A DNA stretch of 64,000 bases, taken from positions 90,085 to 154,084 of the forward strand of contig CALESJ010000053.1 in the NCBI GenBank assembly GCA_937907025.1, read 5' to 3'. Position numbers and translations under genes: made by a program. The notes under the pieces were generated by a model. It did not search any database, had not been told where the DNA came from, and saw nothing but the letters and a program-made list of their open reading frames with translations. Positions 61,259-64,000 of this stretch are shown piece after piece. How positions within the stretch are numbered: the first letter of the stretch is position 1; each line of letters begins with the position of its first letter. This DNA comes from an uncultured Faecalibacterium sp. (GTDB lineage: Bacteria > Bacillota > Clostridia > Oscillospirales > Ruminococcaceae).

Positions 61259-62095
61259 ATGGCCGGGACCCTGTACATTGTGGCCACGCCCATCGGCAAC
61301 CTGGACGATATGCCGCCCCGGGTGGCGGCCACCTTCGGCGCGGCGGATTTCGTGGCGGCGGAGGACACCCGTGTGACCCTGAAACTGCTGAACCATCTGG
61401 GGCTGAAAAAGCCCATGGTCAGCTACTATGAACACGCCCTGCACCACGGGGCCGCCATTCTGGAACGCATCGAAGCCGGGGAATCCTGCGCGCTGTGTTC
61501 GGATGCGGGCATGCCCTGCATCAGCGACCCCGGGGAGCAGATCGTCACCGAAGCCCTGGCCCGGGGCATCCATGTGGTGCCGGTGCCGGGGGCTTCGGCC
61601 TGCGTCACCGCCCTGGCAGTGTCCGGGCAGAAGACCGCCCGCTTTGTGTTTGAGGGATTTCTGCCGGTGCCCAAAAAGGAGCGCCGGGAACGGCTGGACG
61701 CGCTGAAAAACGAAACGCGGACCATCCTTTTGTACGAAGCCCCCCACAAGCTGCGCACCACCCTGGACGACCTGATCAGGACCTGCGGGCCGGACCGGTC
61801 GGTGACCCTGTGCCGGGAGCTGACCAAGCTCCACGAGGAGATCAACAAGACCACCCTGGGCGAAGCGGCGGCGCTGTACGCCGAAACCGAGCCCCGGGGC
61901 GAATATGTGCTGGTGCTGGCGGGGGCGGATACGCCCGCCGAGGAGGCCGAAGTTCCCACGCTGGAGGACGCCGTGGCCGCCGCCCGCACCCTGATGGAGG
62001 GCGGCACGCCGCCTTCCGCGGCCGCCAAGCAGGCCGCCGCCGGCACCCCTTACTCCAAGGGGGAAATTTACCGGCAGCTGGTGCGGGGAGAGTAA
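61259..62095 (+). CDS. rsmI: 16S rRNA (cytidine(1402)-2'-O)-methyltransferase
   Basis: 278-residue SAM-dependent tetrapyrrole-methylase-fold enzyme. TLYIVATPIGNLDDMPPR, AAEDTRVTLKLL, CSDAGMPCISDPG and VPVPGASA are the RsmI signatures in order; the C-terminal helical module ends GEIYRQLVRG. The start is 3 bp after the ricT stop. It modifies C1402 in the ribosomal P site. Confidence 0.96.
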   Translation: MAGTLYIVATPIGNLDDMPPRVAATFGAADFVAAEDTRVTLKLLNHLGLKKPMVSYYEHALHHGAAILERIEAGESCALCSDAGMPCISDPGEQIVTEALARGIHVVPVPGASACVTALAVSGQKTARFVFEGFLPVPKKERRERLDALKNETRTILLYEAPHKLRTTLDDLIRTCGPDRSVTLCRELTKLHEEINKTTLGEAAALYAETEPRGEYVLVLAGADTPAEEAEVPTLEDAVAAARTLMEGGTPPSAAAKQAAAGTPYSKGEIYRQLVRGE

Positions 62096-62136
62096 GCCCC
62101 GCCCGGCACAACAACGGAAAGAAAGGGAGTTTTCCC

Positions 62137-62637
62137 ATGGCGGAAGACGTATCTACGATTCTGGTGGTCAGCGACACCCACGGCCGACTGACCCGGCTGC
62201 GGTGGATCTTGCGCCACGAAAAGGCCGACGCGCTGTTCTTTTTGGGCGACGGCCTGTATGACCTGGACCAGGCCATCGTGCAGAACCGGGTGCAGCCGCC
62301 CTATCCCATCTACCGGGTGCGGGGCAACTGCGATTTTGCTGCCCATGACCCGGCCGAAGGGCTGGCGCCCTTTGGCGGGGTGCTGTTTTTCTACACCCAT
62401 GGCCACCATTACGGGGTGAAATCCGGGTTTGAGCAGCTGCAGGAAGCCGCCCAGGCCCGGGGCGCCGACGTGGCGCTGTTCGGCCACACCCATTACAAGA
62501 CGCTGCGGGCGGCCACCCTGACCACCCCGGCGCTGTTCAACCCGGGCAGCCTGCGGGATACGGGCAGCTACGGGGTCATTACCATCACCGACGGCCAGTG
62601 CGCCTTCGGCTGGAAGCAGGTGCCCCAGGACTTATGA
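62137..62637 (+). CDS. YfcE/MJ0936-family metallophosphoesterase
   Basis: 166 residues from ATG 62137 (AAAGGGAG upstream). All five phosphoesterase motifs are visible: D13-x-H15 (SDTHG), GDGLYD with D38, GNCD with N64, H88-x-H90 (THGH) and GHTH at 116-119. It hydrolyses phosphodiesters with Mn2+ or similar; the natural substrate is not known. Its stop overlaps the birA start (ATGA). Confidence 0.9.
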   Translation: MAEDVSTILVVSDTHGRLTRLRWILRHEKADALFFLGDGLYDLDQAIVQNRVQPPYPIYRVRGNCDFAAHDPAEGLAPFGGVLFFYTHGHHYGVKSGFEQLQEAAQARGADVALFGHTHYKTLRAATLTTPALFNPGSLRDTGSYGVITITDGQCAFGWKQVPQDL

Positions 62638-63392
62638 ACGAAACAAGCGAACCGAACACTTTGATCCGGCTGGACGAAACGGACAGCACCAACACCTGGG
62701 CCAAGGCCCATCTGGATAAATTCGGCCCGGTAGGGGCGGTGTACACCACCAGCCAGACGGCGGGCCGGGGACGGCTGGGCCGCCAGTGGGTGAACGCCAA
62801 CGGTCTGGCTTTGTATTACACCGCCGTCCTGCAGGTGCCTCTGGCGGACACGGCGGCGCTTTCGCTGTATTCCAGCCTGGCGGCAGCCCGGGCGCTGCGC
62901 CGGCACTATGGCGTGGATTGCCGCATCAAATGGCCCAACGACCTGCTGCTCAACGGCAAGAAGATCGTGGGCATCCTGTGCGAAACGGTGGTGCAGGGGC
63001 CGAAGGTGACGGCGCTTTCGGGCATCGGGTTCAACCTGGCCCAGCCCCAGAGCTATTTCGACGCCGCAGGCCTGCCCCACGGCACCAGCCTGGCCCTGCA
63101 GGGGGCCGACGTGCACCTTCCCGAGGACGCCGAGGCCCTGGCCCGGGACCTGACGGCTTTCGGCTTCGACAAGGAGCTGTATGCCTTTGAGCGGGAGGGC
63201 TTTGCCGCCTGCCGGGAGGCGTACAAGGAGCTGTGCGTCAACCTGGGCCGCCATGTGACCTTTGACGGCGGCGCCGGCACCGCGGTGGACATCGACGACC
63301 AGGGCCGCCTGGTGGTGGAAGATGACCACGGCGGCGATGTGCATGTGTTCACCGGCGAGGTGAGCGTGCGGGGCATTTACGGAGCGGTGTAA
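62634..63392 (+). CDS. birA: Biotin--[acetyl-CoA-carboxylase] ligase, class I
   Basis: 252 residues from ATG 62634, overlapping the phosphoesterase stop by four bases. The biotinyl-AMP site GRGRLGRQW is at 44-52, with KWPNDLLLNGKKIVGIL about residues 111-127, and a C-terminal SH3-like domain (LVVEDDHGGDVHVFTGEV). It lacks the N-terminal HTH found in bifunctional BirA, so it should not repress biotin genes. Confidence 0.94.
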   Translation: MNETSEPNTLIRLDETDSTNTWAKAHLDKFGPVGAVYTTSQTAGRGRLGRQWVNANGLALYYTAVLQVPLADTAALSLYSSLAAARALRRHYGVDCRIKWPNDLLLNGKKIVGILCETVVQGPKVTALSGIGFNLAQPQSYFDAAGLPHGTSLALQGADVHLPEDAEALARDLTAFGFDKELYAFEREGFAACREAYKELCVNLGRHVTFDGGAGTAVDIDDQGRLVVEDDHGGDVHVFTGEVSVRGIYGAV

Positions 63393-63399
63393 AACCATC

Positions 63400-63431
63400 T
63401 GCCGGAGCGGTGCACCCGCCCCGGCATTTTT
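63400..63431 (+). terminator. Terminator after birA
   Basis: TGCCGGAGCGG paired with CCGCCCCGGCA, then TTTTT; 8 bp after the stop codon. Confidence 0.85.
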
Positions 63432-63683
63432 GCGAAAAATTCTTCTTCCGCCGCTTTTGACATTTGTACAAAATCCGCCAAAACGTCTGTTTTTTGCAGG
63501 TGTATTTATTCGCTGCACCGAGTATTTTTGTAGCAGTGCATGTTTCCTGCGGAATTAACAGAAAGTTCACAAGAACATAATAGATTTTTCGCAAGTATTG
63601 GGTATTCTGTTAAGCACAGGGAACGGAGCCGCAACCGTCACCCTGGAACATGATTCCTCCTCACACCAAAACGATACCCCAAA
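63432..63683 (+). other. AT-rich gap ending in an orphan terminator; possible small RNA
   Basis: About 250 bp of lower GC than its surroundings, with no frame carrying a ribosome site. A TTGACA hexamer is at 63457-63462, but no acceptable -10 follows at 16-18 bp. Because a second terminator closes this gap without an upstream gene, a short non-coding transcript is possible. Confidence 0.3.
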
Positions 63684-63725
63684 GCCCCCACCTGTTACCG
63701 CAAGCAGGTGGGGGCAACTTTTTTT
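63684..63725 (+). terminator. Orphan intrinsic terminator
   Basis: GCCCCCACCTG ... CAGGTGGGGGC followed by AACTTTTTTT. It lies 250 bp beyond the birA terminator with no gene between. The T tract is only on the plus side. Confidence 0.85.
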
Positions 63726-63747
63726 GCCGGTTTGCCGGGCTGAGAAC

Positions 63748-63891
63748 GGCTCCCCTGTGTAAGGGGAGCTGACAGCCATAGGCTGACTGAGGGGTTGTAG
63801 ACTTGCTGATGTTGCCCGTGAACGGGATATGACCGGACAGTTCCACAACCCCTCCGCCGCTGCGCGGCACCTCCCCTTACACAGGGGAGGC
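63748..63891. repeat. Hairpin-ended repeat (family A), single copy
   Basis: Same ends as the other copies (GCTCCCC-N7-GGGGAGC and CCTCCCC-N7-GGGGAGG), interior ACTTGCTGATGTTGCCCGTG. Located downstream of the orphan terminator. Confidence 0.85.
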
Positions 63892-63956
63892 TTTTCAAGG
63901 GTGCAGCCAACCCGGCTGCTTTCTGATAACCGGTGGCCATTTCGGGGGCTGAGAAC

Positions 63957-64000
63957 GGCTCCCCTGTGTAAGGGGAGCTGACAGCCATAGGCTGACTGAG
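63957..64000. repeat. Hairpin-ended repeat (family A), cut by window end
   Basis: Left end and the CAGCCATAGGCTGACTGAG block identical to the copy at 63748; the rest is outside the window. The 65-bp gap between the two repeats has no feature. Confidence 0.85.

Overview
The window looks like a chromosomal segment of a GC-rich gut Firmicute of the Oscillospiraceae/Ruminococcaceae (Faecalibacterium-Gemmiger-Subdoligranulum type). This is an inference from the high GC, AGGAGG-type ribosome binding sites, sigma-A promoters with 16-18 bp spacers, the darA-holB-ricT-rsmI cluster typical of Firmicutes, and a short hairpin repeat family of a kind I associate with these genera. Nothing looks like plasmid or phage; apart from short repeats it is packed with metabolic operons.

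Layout. (1) 1-12861, minus strand: a pectin / rhamnogalacturonan utilisation operon with a zinc alcohol dehydrogenase, a three-gene sugar ABC importer, a beta-propeller lyase-like protein, GH105, a serine hydrolase, GH28, a keto-acid aldolase and a truncated sugar isomerase. The enzymes have no signal peptides, so oligomers are probably imported and cut in the cytoplasm. A divergent LysR regulator (13107-14069) is the obvious controller. (2) 14234-17108: tartronate semialdehyde reductase (garR) and a PrpR-type AAA+ regulator that lacks the GAFTGA loop. (3) 17331-17719: a palindrome-bounded element and tRNA-Ser(CGA). (4) 18491-25532: arginine operon argG-H-C-J-B-D with an ARG box on its promoter. 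(5) 25746-31074: M32 carboxypeptidase, GT2 glycosyltransferase, CNNM-type CBS protein and an anion transporter. (6) 31683-39577: sialic acid operon (ABC importer, nanA, nanQ, nanE, nanK) facing an RpiR regulator; the two promoters share an operator-like palindrome. (7) 39684-42080: DUF368 lipid-carrier transporter and a MATE exporter. (8) 42281-49144: GH2, a domain-permuted GH3 and a GPH sugar symporter. (9) 49385-52982: GHKL/LytTR two-component system and a divergent BTAD regulator. (10) 53059-54240: five tandem copies of a roughly 157-bp repeat plus a second repeat family. (11) 54378-58050: manganese export unit, mntP and a P-type ATPase, each preceded by a yybP-ykoY-like Mn riboswitch with terminator. 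(12) 58454-63392: rhomboid-like protein, darA, holB, ricT, rsmI, yfcE, birA. (13) 63393-64000: an orphan terminator and two more repeat copies.

How the parts work together. Three carbohydrate programmes (pectin fragments, sialic acid, beta-linked glycosides) each pair importers with cytoplasmic or surface enzymes and mostly have a dedicated regulator next door, which fits a mucus- and fibre-feeding gut commensal. The arginine and manganese units are housekeeping, with regulation that can be read from the DNA (ARG box; two riboswitches).

The most notable observations are the operon carrying a Mn riboswitch before each gene, the shared operator of the sialic acid locus, the recently amplified hairpin-repeat array, the GAFTGA-less enhancer-binding-like regulator beside paired palindromes, an apparently cytoplasmic GH28 with an SLH-like tail, and a BTAD regulator with a degenerate GGDEF-like end. 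No defence system, CRISPR array or clearly novel multi-gene machine was found.
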